From Labrenzia sp. THAF82 (GTDB lineage Bacteria; Pseudomonadota; Alphaproteobacteria; Rhizobiales; Stappiaceae): a stretch of DNA of 64,000 bases. A program made the translations under genes and the position numbers. Shown here in pieces: positions 54,902-63,814 of this stretch. The notes beneath the pieces were generated by a model that made no database searches, was not told the origin of the DNA, and saw only the letters and a program-made list of their open reading frames with translations. The stretch covers positions 2,694,501 to 2,758,500 of the forward strand of contig NZ_CP045354.1 of NCBI RefSeq assembly GCF_009363435.1, given 5' to 3'. The stretch's first letter is position 1, and every line of letters starts with the position of its first letter.

Positions 54902-57325
54902 ATGAATCGTTACGGGGCTGAAATGCGTTCTTTTTCCCATCCGTCTTTTCAATTCAACTTGAAAAGACATCCTCTAACGTTGGCCGTTTTCGTTCTGGCT
55001 GCGATCCTGATTACGGGTTTTGCCGGCGGCCTCGGCGTTTCAGCTTCGCACGCCCAGGGCATCACCGGTGTCATTTCTTCCATGTCCGCGTCAAAGGATG
55101 CTGACACGGCAGAGACGTCGGAAGACGGCACAGAGGCCACCGATACTGCTGCCGCGCGCGAAGCGGCCGAGCATAGCGAAGGCGAGGGTGTTCTGGCCAA
55201 CATCGACGAGTTTGCCGATGAAGCGGTCGCGGCACGTGATGTATTCAAGACGATCCTAGGTGAAATTCCGGTTATTCATCAGACAATGTTGGCTACCTTG
55301 CGGGCAGAAGGCGAAGGCCAGGGTTTGAGCTGGATCCCGGTTGCTCTGATTGACATTGTTATCGCGGTTGTACTGGGGCAAGCGGCGTCCTTTCTGCTTG
55401 CGCGTTGGGGCCGCAGACAATTTGCGGGCATGTACCGGGCCGATGTCTATTCCCGGTCCGACAAGATCATCTACCTCTATCTGCGTGCCATACTGATGAT
55501 CGTCGGTGTCGTGCTGTTTTTTGCTGTCGCAGCCATGGTGTTCCTGGCAATAGGCAGCGGACTTGAATCCGCTAATGAAACGGCAATGGTGGCCTTCGGT
55601 GTCATTTCCGTCTTTATGGCCCTCAAGATAATCTGGCTCAACCTTTTGGTTCCGGACGCGGCCAGCCATCGATTGTTGGCGCTGTCCGACAAGGAAGCCG
55701 GGGGCCTTTACCGTTTGCTCCTGATCGGTTCAGGTGTTTCGCTTACGGCCGTTGCCTTCTGTCTCTGGATGGAGCGGCTCGGGCTGAATGAAGATGCGCA
55801 CAAGATCGCACTGATCGGGGCCTCGGCACTTTCAATGATCATCCTTATCGGGATTGCGCTTGTGTACCGCAAGGTCATTGGCAGACTGATCCGAGGCGAG
55901 GATGAAAGCACAACGTCCTTGTGGCGGCGGGTTCTGGGGAATGTCTGGCACTATGTCGCGATATTCTATTTCATCGTGGCTTGGGCAATCTCGGCCGTTC
56001 GAATTCTGCTGGACCTGCCGGATGCGACGGGCCTTGTAGGAGCCCCGCTTCAGGTGCTGCTGCTTGCAGCCATTGCCTACGGCATCCTGATCCTGATCAT
56101 TGATCGACTGTTGTTGCCCCGCCTTGATACAGCGGACGCGCAGGCCAAGATTGCGGAAGACATCAAGCGCGCTGAGGAAAGCGAAGGCACCGAAGATGAT
56201 CCGGAAAGCGCGCTGGCTCAGGCGAGGGCTGAAGCGGCGGAACGCGAAGCACTGCGCACCCCGTTCCGGAACCTTTTCGACCGTGGTGCAGCAATCCTGG
56301 TGCTGTTCGGCTCTTTGGATCTTCTGGCCAACATGTGGGGTGTGCCTCTTGCCGGCAGCGGCTCGCTGATCGGATCTTTCGTTGAGGTCCTGCTCGTGAT
56401 GTTCCTCGGCTACATGGCTTACGAAGCTGTCAAGATCGTCATAGACCGTCAGATCGCCAAGGAGTCCCCTGCAGACAAGGATGAGGAAGCTGAAGTCGGC
56501 GGCGCGGGAGAAAGCCGGATCGCGACACTGTTGCCGATCTTCCGCAACTTCCTGCTGATTACAATCGTGGTGATTGCGGCCATGGTGGTGTTGGCGGAAC
56601 TCGGTGTAAACATCGCGCCGCTCTTTGCAGGTGCCGGTGTTGTCGGTCTTGCCATTGGCTTTGGCGCTCAGACCCTGATCCGGGACATATTCTCAGGTGC
56701 GTTCTACCTGATCGACGACGCGTTCCGGAAAGGCGAATACATTGATATCGGCAGTGCCAAAGGTGTGGTTGAAAAGATCTCGATCCGCTCGATGCAGCTT
56801 CGTCACCACCGTGGTGCGCTGACGACGGTTCCCTTTGGTGAAATCCAGCAGGTGGAAAACTTCTCGCGCGACTGGGCCGTGATGAAGCTTGCATTTCGGG
56901 TTACCTATGACACCGATGTCGACAAGATGCGCAAGATCATCAAGAACTTCGGCAAGGAACTTCTGGACGACGAGTATTACGGTCCGATGTTCCTGGCGCC
57001 GCTGAAGTCGCAAGGCATCCTATCCATGGAAGATTCCGCGATGATCGCGCGTGTGAAATTCACCACCAAACCCGGCAAGCAGTTCGAACTTCGCAAGGTC
57101 GTCTATGCCGGGCTCAGGGACCTGTTCGAGCAAAACGGTATCAAATTCGCGCATCGTCAGGTCACGGTTCGTGTCGCCGGTTCAGGCGAAGAAGAAAACG
57201 GACAGATTTCGCCCGAAACTGCCAAGGCGGCGGCGCAGGCCGCGCTTGCGGGCGGCGCTGCCCACACCACTTTTGACGACCTGGTAGCCGGAGAGGATGG
57301 CCAGGGGGCGGAGGATCAGCTCTAG
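54902..57325 (+). CDS. Large MscS-family mechanosensitive channel
   Basis: An 807-residue inner-membrane channel. A signal-like first helix (about 25-47) is followed by a periplasmic linker, about ten helices, then an MscS core: LGVNIAPLFAGAGVVGLAIGFGAQTLIRDIFSGAFYLIDDAFRKGEYIDIGSAKGVVEKISIRSMQLR. A C-terminal beta/alpha cytoplasmic cage follows. It releases solutes on osmotic downshock. A cytoplasmic acidic region with many Ala/Glu lies near 415-445. Confidence 0.88.
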   Translation: MNRYGAEMRSFSHPSFQFNLKRHPLTLAVFVLAAILITGFAGGLGVSASHAQGITGVISSMSASKDADTAETSEDGTEATDTAAAREAAEHSEGEGVLANIDEFADEAVAARDVFKTILGEIPVIHQTMLATLRAEGEGQGLSWIPVALIDIVIAVVLGQAASFLLARWGRRQFAGMYRADVYSRSDKIIYLYLRAILMIVGVVLFFAVAAMVFLAIGSGLESANETAMVAFGVISVFMALKIIWLNLLVPDAASHRLLALSDKEAGGLYRLLLIGSGVSLTAVAFCLWMERLGLNEDAHKIALIGASALSMIILIGIALVYRKVIGRLIRGEDESTTSLWRRVLGNVWHYVAIFYFIVAWAISAVRILLDLPDATGLVGAPLQVLLLAAIAYGILILIIDRLLLPRLDTADAQAKIAEDIKRAEESEGTEDDPESALAQARAEAAEREALRTPFRNLFDRGAAILVLFGSLDLLANMWGVPLAGSGSLIGSFVEVLLVMFLGYMAYEAVKIVIDRQIAKESPADKDEEAEVGGAGESRIATLLPIFRNFLLITIVVIAAMVVLAELGVNIAPLFAGAGVVGLAIGFGAQTLIRDIFSGAFYLIDDAFRKGEYIDIGSAKGVVEKISIRSMQLRHHRGALTTVPFGEIQQVENFSRDWAVMKLAFRVTYDTDVDKMRKIIKNFGKELLDDEYYGPMFLAPLKSQGILSMEDSAMIARVKFTTKPGKQFELRKVVYAGLRDLFEQNGIKFAHRQVTVRVAGSGEEENGQISPETAKAAAQAALAGGAAHTTFDDLVAGEDGQGAEDQL

Positions 57326-57410
57326 CAACGGCTCCTTGGACTGAACACGCGTGCTGAAGCGCGATAGCAATGCTATGCTTCAGCTTGCGGGTTCCAGGAT
57401 CGGGGAAAAC

Positions 57411-57977
57411 ATGCTGATACGAGCGCTGGTTTACACAACATTGCTTTTTGCATCGACGGGCTTTGCCTTTGCCGGGCCTGTTCAGGACAAGGCTGCGCAA
57501 GCCGAGGCTGCCTTGAGCGAGGACAAAGGAGCAGAAGCGGTCGCGCTGATGCGTGAGGCGATTTTCGAAGTCTGGAAACAGGCCCCTTTGTCGATCCCGA
57601 CTGCGACCTTCGTCACGGCGCCTGCGGACGGTTATGGCATTTTTACGCCGAGACCTGACAACAGTTTTCCCGTTGGCGAAACGTTGCTGGTCTACCTGGA
57701 ACCGATAGGATTTGACTGGAAAGCCGTTGACGGGTTTTACACCTCTCTTTTGACAGTCGACTTCGACCTGACGTCACCGGACGGAAAAGTGCTTGCCGGT
57801 CAAAAAGGGTTTGGCAAATTCGACTTCAAGAGCCATGTGCCGAACTCGGAGTACATGGCCAATCTGACACTGAATGTCAGCGGCGCACCAGCGGGAGACT
57901 ATGTGCTGGTTTTGACCGTGAATGATGAAAATGGTGGTGGCTCGGCCAAGGTTCAGCTGCCGTTTTCAATCCAGTAA
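57411..57977 (+). CDS. Secreted protein of unknown function
   Basis: A 188-residue protein with a signal peptide (about 1-22, ending FAFAG). The mature domain begins with a helical segment (DKAAQAEAALSEDKGAEAVALMREAIFEVW). The rest is a beta-rich, Ig-like fold (LTVDFDLTSPDGKVLAGQKGFGKFDFKS, LNVSGAPAGDYVLVLTVNDENGG). No catalytic motif. The ATG at 57411 is preferred to earlier in-frame starts. It lies between the MscS channel and a glycosyltransferase without an obvious link. Confidence 0.65.
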   Translation: MLIRALVYTTLLFASTGFAFAGPVQDKAAQAEAALSEDKGAEAVALMREAIFEVWKQAPLSIPTATFVTAPADGYGIFTPRPDNSFPVGETLLVYLEPIGFDWKAVDGFYTSLLTVDFDLTSPDGKVLAGQKGFGKFDFKSHVPNSEYMANLTLNVSGAPAGDYVLVLTVNDENGGGSAKVQLPFSIQ

Positions 57978-58090
57978 GAAGCAGCTCGTGCGCGACAACG
58001 CCATATGGCTGCCGATTTCAGTATCTGGCACATGGACCTTGTAGCTGAAATCCGATATCGGTCCCGCACTCGAATTGTCTTGGAAACGGT

Positions 58091-59140
58091 ATGCAAATTG
58101 GATTTCAGGCGGGCGCCCTCAACGAGCGCGGCATGAGTGTGGCACTTTTTGATTATGCTCGCGGGGTTCAGAAGTGTCTCGGCCATGAAGCGGTTGTCTT
58201 CCATAGTGAGGCCAAGAGCGCACCTGCCGTTGTTGAAAAATTCAGCAAGGAACTGCGTCTGGTTGCAATGCCTATTGACCAGGATCCGTTGCGCTTCACA
58301 GAATCCTATTCCTTGAATTTTTGTTATTACATTCGCGACGGGAGGACGGACCAGCTGAATGTAGCCGCGGAGCGGTCGGGTGTTCATGCCGTCTTTCGTC
58401 ACTTCGATCCTCATGGCGACGTTTATGCTTACGTCTCCGACTGGATGAGTGATTGGATGACGGGCGGCAAGGCGCCGTCTGTACCTCACATTGTGGATCT
58501 GCCGGAAGCGACTGGCGACATGCGAGCTGAGCTGGGTCTTGATCGTGATGCTTTTGTGGTTGGCCGGTATGGCGGCTTCGATCAGTTCAATCTCGAATTT
58601 GCACATCTGGCAGTGAGAGAAGCGCTGCAGCAGCGGTCCAATTTGCATTTTCTCTTTGTGAACACCGATGCTTTTATCGAGCACCCGCGGGTGATCTTCC
58701 TGCCGCCGATTGTCGAACCTATCGAAAAGGCGCGCTTCATTGCGACTTGTGATGCCGGGTTGAACGCCAAGAAAATCGGCGAGAGCTTTGGGTTGGCAAT
58801 TGCGGAGTTTCTGATGTTCGGCAAGCCTGTCTTCAGCTGGGCAGGGGGCATGGATCAGAACCATGTTGCCATGAGCCCCAGGAAAGAATGGATCTATCGG
58901 ACACGCCGTGAGCTGGTTCGTCTCCTGGTTGACTTTTCACCGTCTGCGGAAGACGGAGATGTGGCGAGGCAATCTGTTGAGCGGTATCGGCCGGAGCCGG
59001 TAATGGCACGTTTTGACGATGTTTTTCTTTCCGGAAAATATCCGTCGAGTGATCTCACGCTGGATCCGGTATTCAAAGCCAAACGGTTCCTTCAGGAAAA
59101 GGCGATGCGGGCCAAGTTCAGACTGTGGAAGAGCATTTGA
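58091..59140 (+). CDS. Glycosyltransferase (GT-B type, GT4-like)
   Basis: A 349-residue protein with a GT-B-like second half: VVGRYGGFDQFNLEFAHLAVREALQQRSNLHFLFVNTD, KARFIATCDAGLNAKKIGESFGLAIAEFLMFGKPVFSWAGGMDQNHV, which resembles the donor-binding E-x7-E region of GT4 enzymes. N-terminal half begins MQIGFQAGALNERGMSVALFDYARGVQKCLG. Donor and acceptor unknown. The next gene, another glycosyltransferase, begins 2 bases after its stop. Confidence 0.75.
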   Translation: MQIGFQAGALNERGMSVALFDYARGVQKCLGHEAVVFHSEAKSAPAVVEKFSKELRLVAMPIDQDPLRFTESYSLNFCYYIRDGRTDQLNVAAERSGVHAVFRHFDPHGDVYAYVSDWMSDWMTGGKAPSVPHIVDLPEATGDMRAELGLDRDAFVVGRYGGFDQFNLEFAHLAVREALQQRSNLHFLFVNTDAFIEHPRVIFLPPIVEPIEKARFIATCDAGLNAKKIGESFGLAIAEFLMFGKPVFSWAGGMDQNHVAMSPRKEWIYRTRRELVRLLVDFSPSAEDGDVARQSVERYRPEPVMARFDDVFLSGKYPSSDLTLDPVFKAKRFLQEKAMRAKFRLWKSI

Positions 59141-59142
59141 AC

Positions 59143-60018
59143 ATGAAACTTTTTGACTGCTTCGTCTTTCACAACGAATTCGATCTTCTCGAAATCCGCC
59201 TTCGGGAAATGGGTGAACACGTCGACTGCTTTGTTCTGGTGGAAGCAAACCAGACTCAGCGTGGTGGAGAAAAGCCTTATTATTTCGCCGAGAACAGGGA
59301 CCGGTTTGCGCCTTGGGCGGATAAGATCATCGACCTCCAAATCTCTTTTCCGGAAGAACTTCCACCGGCACTTGGTGTCTACAAGAACCGGCGGAAAAAG
59401 GACTGGGAGCGTGAAAACTTTCAACGCAATTGCATCGCCCGGGCGCTGGAACAGCTTTCCGGCGACGATCTTATCCTGCTATCTGATGTTGATGAAATTG
59501 TACGCTCTGACGTGCTGGCACGGGTGTTGGAGCAACAGCTCTTCAGGAACAGGTTGCTGGTTTTCGAGCAGAGTTTGCACAAGCACCATCTCAACCGGAT
59601 CGTGCCGGGAAAGACCTGGTTGCTCGGGTCGAGATTGATTGAAAAGAAGTATTTCACCACGCCGCAGCAACTGCGCCGAACCAAGGCGCGCATGACCAAG
59701 AAAGCTTTCGTTCCTGATTTTCTGACCCAGCCATTCCTGCGTGTGCGCAATAACAACCTGACGGGCATCAGCCGTCCTGTGCGAATTATGAAGGATGCAG
59801 GCTGGCATTTTTCCTCAATGGGTGGCCTGAAAGCCTTTCAGACCAAACTGGCATCAGTGGTTCATGGCCAGACGGTCGACACCAGCGACATCCAGAGACT
59901 TTACGAGCAAGAGCTGACCGGCACTGAACTTACTCCTTTGACCGAGTTGCCCGGCTGTGTTCAGGAGGGCCAGTTCAATCATATGCTTGCGCCAGTTGAC
60001 CGGGTTGAAACGACCTAA
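59143..60018 (+). CDS. GT17-family glycosyltransferase
   Basis: About 291 residues resembling beta-1,4-mannosyl-glycoprotein N-acetylglucosaminyltransferase (GT17): KLFDCFVFHNEFDLLEIRLREMGEHVDCFVLVEA, WERENFQRNCIARALEQLSGDDLILLSDVDEI (with the DxD-type aspartates) and RVRNNNLTGISRPVRIMKDAGWHFSSMGG. It probably decorates a cell-surface or secreted glycan. ATG at 59143 is preferred to the GTG at 59125, which lies inside the previous gene. Paired with the GT4-like gene. Confidence 0.82.
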   Translation: MKLFDCFVFHNEFDLLEIRLREMGEHVDCFVLVEANQTQRGGEKPYYFAENRDRFAPWADKIIDLQISFPEELPPALGVYKNRRKKDWERENFQRNCIARALEQLSGDDLILLSDVDEIVRSDVLARVLEQQLFRNRLLVFEQSLHKHHLNRIVPGKTWLLGSRLIEKKYFTTPQQLRRTKARMTKKAFVPDFLTQPFLRVRNNNLTGISRPVRIMKDAGWHFSSMGGLKAFQTKLASVVHGQTVDTSDIQRLYEQELTGTELTPLTELPGCVQEGQFNHMLAPVDRVETT

Positions 60019-60136
60019 TGTCATCGCGAACCGGATCACTCGAATTCCGTTTATCTGATCGCTCTATCTTGCTTAGTGACTTCGAAAAGCGAAGGCGATG
60101 CTTCCCTGTGCAGCTGGCTATGAGAGTATTATCTCT

Positions 60137-60150
60137 ATTATTTCAATAAT
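60137..60150. promoter_or_regulatory. Inverted repeat upstream of the iron-chelate ABC operon
   Basis: ATTATTTCAATAAT, 6-base arms around TC, in an AT-rich promoter-like stretch about 140 bases before the binding-protein gene. It could be a metal-responsive site, but it does not match a known Irr or RirA box well. Confidence 0.3.
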
Positions 60151-60288
60151 CTACGCGAGTTGGGCGCGATAGCTGGTAACATTCGTTTCTGTTTCAAATG
60201 TGAAATGAGAAAAATATGACTTTTTGAGTCGACTTTCTTCTAAGCTTCAGATACCCAGAACCCGTACACAATCCATACGGAGACCGCC

Positions 60289-61440
60289 ATGTCTATCAAG
60301 ACACAAATGTGCGGCTTCCTTGGAGCTATTGCAGCCAGCGTTCTTTTTCTTTCGCCAGCAACCGATGCACAAGCTGAAGCCTTGACGTTCACCGACATCG
60401 CGGGACGCGAAGTCACCCTCCCTGAATTGCCGGACAAAATCATACTTGGCGAAGGCCGGATGATGTACGGGATCGCTCCCCTGATCGATGGCAATCCTTT
60501 CGAAAAAATCGTTGGCTGGAAAAACGATCTGGTTCAATACGACCCGGATGCCTTCCGCAAATACGAAGCTGTCTTCCCTGAAGACGCCGCGCGCATGATT
60601 GACTTCGGCAATCCTTATGCCGGCGAGTTCAGCATTGAAGCAGTTCTGGAAGCTGAAACCGACCTGGTGCTTCTCGACGTGGGCAACCTGTTCAAGGCCG
60701 AAGAGACCGGTCTGATCGAAAAACTCGGCAATGCCGGCGTTCAGGTTGCCTTCATCGACTTTCGGCGGAATGCGACGGAAAATGCCATTCCTTCGATGCT
60801 GATCCTTGGCCGAATTTTCGGCGAAGAGAAAAAAGCCGCCGAATTCATCGATTTCTACATCGCACAGATGCGGAAAGTGACCAATATCGTCGACACGATA
60901 CCCGCTGAAGATCGGCCCCTGGTCGTTGTTGAAAATGCCGCCGGTTGGCAGACTGACTTTTGCTGCTGGTCCTTTGGTCCTTACAACTACGGGCGTTTCG
61001 TGGAACTCGCCGGGGGTAAGAACCATGCTTCAACGCTCGCAAATGCCTATTCGGTTGAACTGAACCTGGAAGGGATCATCGAAGCTGATCCGGATGTAGT
61101 TTTCGGGACCGGTGCGAACTGGAAAGAAGCGAAACCGGAAGTCACCTCAACGCTGCTCGGTTACGAAGGTGATCCGGAAGTCAACAGCGACCGGCTTGCA
61201 GCGCTTGCGGCTCGCCCTGGCTTTGCCGATTTGCGCGCGGTGAAAGAGGGCCGATTCCATTCGGTCTATCACCAGTTCTACAACTCGCCTTACCATTTCA
61301 TTGCGATTCAGGTTCTGGCCAAGTGGCTGCACCCGGAAGACTTTGAAGACCTGGACCCTGAGGCGACATTCAAGGAATTGCACGACCGGTTCCTGCCGTA
61401 TGACCTGTCAGGCCAGTTCTGGATTTCTCTCAAAAACTAG
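60289..61440 (+). CDS. Iron-chelate-type ABC transporter solute-binding protein
   Basis: A 383-residue class III (BtuF/FepB/FhuD-type) periplasmic protein. Signal peptide about 1-29 (ending ATDAQAEA). Typical start of mature domain LTFTDIAGREVTLPELPDKIILGEGRMMYGIAPLIDG, with the central long helix region and the C-terminal HSVYHQFYNSPYHFIAIQVLAKWLHPEDF. Cys pair at FCCW. Likely binds a ferric-siderophore or similar metal chelate. First gene of the four-gene set with permease, ATPase and pseudoazurin. Confidence 0.85.
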   Translation: MSIKTQMCGFLGAIAASVLFLSPATDAQAEALTFTDIAGREVTLPELPDKIILGEGRMMYGIAPLIDGNPFEKIVGWKNDLVQYDPDAFRKYEAVFPEDAARMIDFGNPYAGEFSIEAVLEAETDLVLLDVGNLFKAEETGLIEKLGNAGVQVAFIDFRRNATENAIPSMLILGRIFGEEKKAAEFIDFYIAQMRKVTNIVDTIPAEDRPLVVVENAAGWQTDFCCWSFGPYNYGRFVELAGGKNHASTLANAYSVELNLEGIIEADPDVVFGTGANWKEAKPEVTSTLLGYEGDPEVNSDRLAALAARPGFADLRAVKEGRFHSVYHQFYNSPYHFIAIQVLAKWLHPEDFEDLDPEATFKELHDRFLPYDLSGQFWISLKN

Positions 61441-61457
61441 GACCTTAAAAGTCCTCG

Positions 61458-61486
61458 GGCTCTGCGGTGAACCATACCGCAGGGCC
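61458..61486 (+). other. Intercistronic hairpin
   Basis: GGCTCTGCGGT (61458-61468) pairs with ACCGCAGGGCC (61476-61486), with one G-U pair. There is no T tract, so it may lower expression of the permease relative to the binding protein, or protect the upstream message. Confidence 0.45.
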
Positions 61487-61504
61487 TGATTTATCAGGTG
61501 TCTC

Positions 61505-62578
61505 ATGTCTGAAATTACTCCGCCTTCCAGCGAGGCGTTGTTGCTGGTGCGCGGCTATAAACGCCGGTCCATGCAGCGTGTTGCCTTGGTTCTGCTTGCC
61601 TTCGCCGTGCTTGCCGTACTGGTGATTGTCGACGTGACCACGGGACCGGCAAATCTCTCAATTTGGCGAACCGCCGAAGTCATCTTTGACCGTTCGATCG
61701 CAACACCCAAAGAAGACGTCATTATCTGGCAATTGCGACTTCCCGTGGCGATCATGGCCGTAGCGGTCGGAGCGATGCTTGGCGTTGCCGGCGCCGAAAT
61801 GCAGACGATTTTGAACAATCCGCTTGCCGATCCCTTCACGCTCGGTCTCAGCTCTGCGGCGGGGTTTGGCGCAGCTCTGGCAATTGTGCTTGGGTGGTCG
61901 GTCATCCCAGGTATCGGCGGATTGTTTGTTTCGGTGAATGCATTTGTGTTCGCAATGCTGACCTCAGGTGCGCTCTTTCTTTTTACGCGATTGCGCGGGG
62001 TGTCGCCCGAGGCGATGATCCTTGTCGGGATCGCGATGCTCTTCACCTTCAATGCCCTCCTTGCGTTTCTACAATATGGCGCATCTGAAATTCAGTTGGC
62101 CCAACTGATTTTCTGGCAGTTGGGGTCCCTGGCGCGTGCCACGTGGGCGAAAGTGGGGGTTTGCTTCCTCGTTTTGGCGTTAATCCTTCCATGGTTCATG
62201 TACCGCTCATGGGCTTTGACCGCACTTCGCATGGGCGAAGACAAGGCGGCAGCACTTGGCGTGAATGTCAGCCTTTTGCGGATCGGTGTTTTGGCAGGTG
62301 TTTCACTGCTGTCGGCCGTTGCCGTGTCTTTTGTCGGTGCAATTGCCTTTGTCGGTCTCGTCGGACCTCACATTGCCAGGATGATCGTCGGTGAAGACCA
62401 GCGTGGCTTCCTGCCTTTGTCTGCCCTGTGCGGAGCGCTCATTCTCTCCGGCACATCCATTGCGTCCAAAGCGATTTCGCCCGGAATTGTCTATCCGATC
62501 GGCATGATCACGTCTCTCATCGGAATCCCGTTCTTCATTCTTTTGATCCTTGGTCAACGCAAAAGGCATTGGCAATGA
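61505..62578 (+). CDS. FecCD-family ABC permease
   Basis: A 357-residue inner-membrane protein with about ten helices. The patterns WQLRLPVAIMAVAVGAMLGVAGAEMQTILNNPLADPFTLGLSSAAGFGAALAI and the SFVGAIAFVGLVGPHIARMIVGEDQRGFLPLSALCGA coupling region are characteristic of FecCD/BtuC. It overlaps the ATPase gene by 4 bases (ATGA). Confidence 0.92.
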   Translation: MSEITPPSSEALLLVRGYKRRSMQRVALVLLAFAVLAVLVIVDVTTGPANLSIWRTAEVIFDRSIATPKEDVIIWQLRLPVAIMAVAVGAMLGVAGAEMQTILNNPLADPFTLGLSSAAGFGAALAIVLGWSVIPGIGGLFVSVNAFVFAMLTSGALFLFTRLRGVSPEAMILVGIAMLFTFNALLAFLQYGASEIQLAQLIFWQLGSLARATWAKVGVCFLVLALILPWFMYRSWALTALRMGEDKAAALGVNVSLLRIGVLAGVSLLSAVAVSFVGAIAFVGLVGPHIARMIVGEDQRGFLPLSALCGALILSGTSIASKAISPGIVYPIGMITSLIGIPFFILLILGQRKRHWQ

Positions 62579-63348
62579 GTGGGCTGTCTGCTGAAGGCCT
62601 GAGCTTTTCTTATGGATCTCGGCAAATCTTCAATCAGATCGATGTCGGACCGGTAAAAAGCGGCCAATTGACAGCCCTTATCGGACCTAACGCTTCCGGC
62701 AAATCGACCCTGTTTCGTCTGATTGCCGGATTGCTATCAGTTGAAACCGGCAAGGTGCAGCTCGGCGAAACCGATCTGACTTCGCTGTCCACGCGAGCAC
62801 GGCTCAAACGCGTCTGCTTCATGCCGCAGTTTTTCACGGCAAACGCTGCATTGACCGTTTTCGACGTTGTCATGATGGCTCACAAACAATTGCAAGGCTG
62901 GCGCGTCAGCGAGGCGGACATGATCGCTGTCGGGACTGCGCTTGAAGCGGCCGGCATCGGCCACCTCGCGGAGGCTTATGTGAGTGAACTGTCCGGTGGG
63001 CAGTCTCAAATGGTCTCTGTGGCCCAGGCATTGATCCGGAACTCGGATGTTTATCTCTTCGATGAACCGACATCTGCGCTTGATCTTCGACACCAACTGG
63101 AAGTGCTGCGGCAGATCAGGTCAGCGGTTATTGCCAGAAATGCGATTGGAATTGTCGCCCTTCATGACCTGAACCTGGCAGCGCGTTTTGCCGACAATCT
63201 CATTCTGCTGGGCAAAGGGCGGATCCTGGCACAAGGCAGTCCTGCTGAAGTGCTGCGAAAGCAATCCATTGCAGACATCTATGGGGTCGCCATTGAAACC
63301 ACTACCGGTCCCAGAGAGGAGATCGTCGTTCATGCTTACCCGTCGTAA
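62575..63348 (+). CDS. ABC transporter ATP-binding protein, iron-chelate (FecE) type
   Basis: A 257-residue ATPase. Walker A GPNASGKSTLFRLIAGLL, Q-loop FMPQFF, signature LSGGQSQMVSVAQALI and Walker B VYLFDEPTSALDLRHQLEVL are present, with H-loop VALHDLNLA. It starts at the ATG at 62575, overlapping the permease stop, and its end overlaps the pseudoazurin gene by 17 bases. Confidence 0.92.
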   Translation: MSGLSAEGLSFSYGSRQIFNQIDVGPVKSGQLTALIGPNASGKSTLFRLIAGLLSVETGKVQLGETDLTSLSTRARLKRVCFMPQFFTANAALTVFDVVMMAHKQLQGWRVSEADMIAVGTALEAAGIGHLAEAYVSELSGGQSQMVSVAQALIRNSDVYLFDEPTSALDLRHQLEVLRQIRSAVIARNAIGIVALHDLNLAARFADNLILLGKGRILAQGSPAEVLRKQSIADIYGVAIETTTGPREEIVVHAYPS

Positions 63349-63805
63349 TTTTGTCCTTTCGCTGACCGCACTGGCAGGCGTCGGTCCGGCATTGGCGTGT
63401 CCTGCGCCCAAGGCTGACGGAACGTCGCATGGCATCTTGATGCTAAATGCCGACTGCGGTGATCCGGGCAATCCGAATGTCTTTGAACCTGCGATCCTGC
63501 ACATAAACACAGGTGACAGTGTCACTTTCGTTCCGACGGATGCCGGGCACAACTCGGCATCAAAACGCGGCATGATTCCGGACGGGGCCGAGCCCTGGAA
63601 CGGCGCGATCGATGAAAGACTGACAATCGAATTCAATGTTCCTGGAATTTACGGCCATATCTGTGTGCCGCATTACGAGTGGGGCATGGTCGGTCTGATC
63701 GTTGTTGGCCAGGACTTATCCAACTTAAAGGCTGCCAAGAAGGTGAGGCACCCGGGCAGTGCCCGAAAGGTCTTTCGTTCTCTATTGAAAGAGCTGGAGG
63801 CATAA
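63332..63805 (+). CDS. Tat-exported pseudoazurin (type 1 copper protein)
   Basis: A 157-residue precursor. A twin-arginine signal (TRRNFV at 3-8, hydrophobic core to ALA at about 22) precedes a cupredoxin domain with all type 1 copper ligands: H73, C111, H114 and M119 (CVPHYEWGM). Pseudoazurins shuttle electrons in the periplasm, often for denitrification enzymes. Here the gene overlaps the ABC ATPase by 17 bases, tying its expression to metal-chelate import. The start is the ATG at 63332; the open frame from 63188 is antisense to nothing but lies inside the ATPase. Confidence 0.85.
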   Translation: MLTRRNFVLSLTALAGVGPALACPAPKADGTSHGILMLNADCGDPGNPNVFEPAILHINTGDSVTFVPTDAGHNSASKRGMIPDGAEPWNGAIDERLTIEFNVPGIYGHICVPHYEWGMVGLIVVGQDLSNLKAAKKVRHPGSARKVFRSLLKELEA

Positions 63806-63814
63806 CCGGTAACC

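Noticed and set aside
57953..58864. 303-codon minus-strand open frame
   Set aside because: Antisense to the GT4-like gene, which has a good motif pattern and a coupled neighbour.
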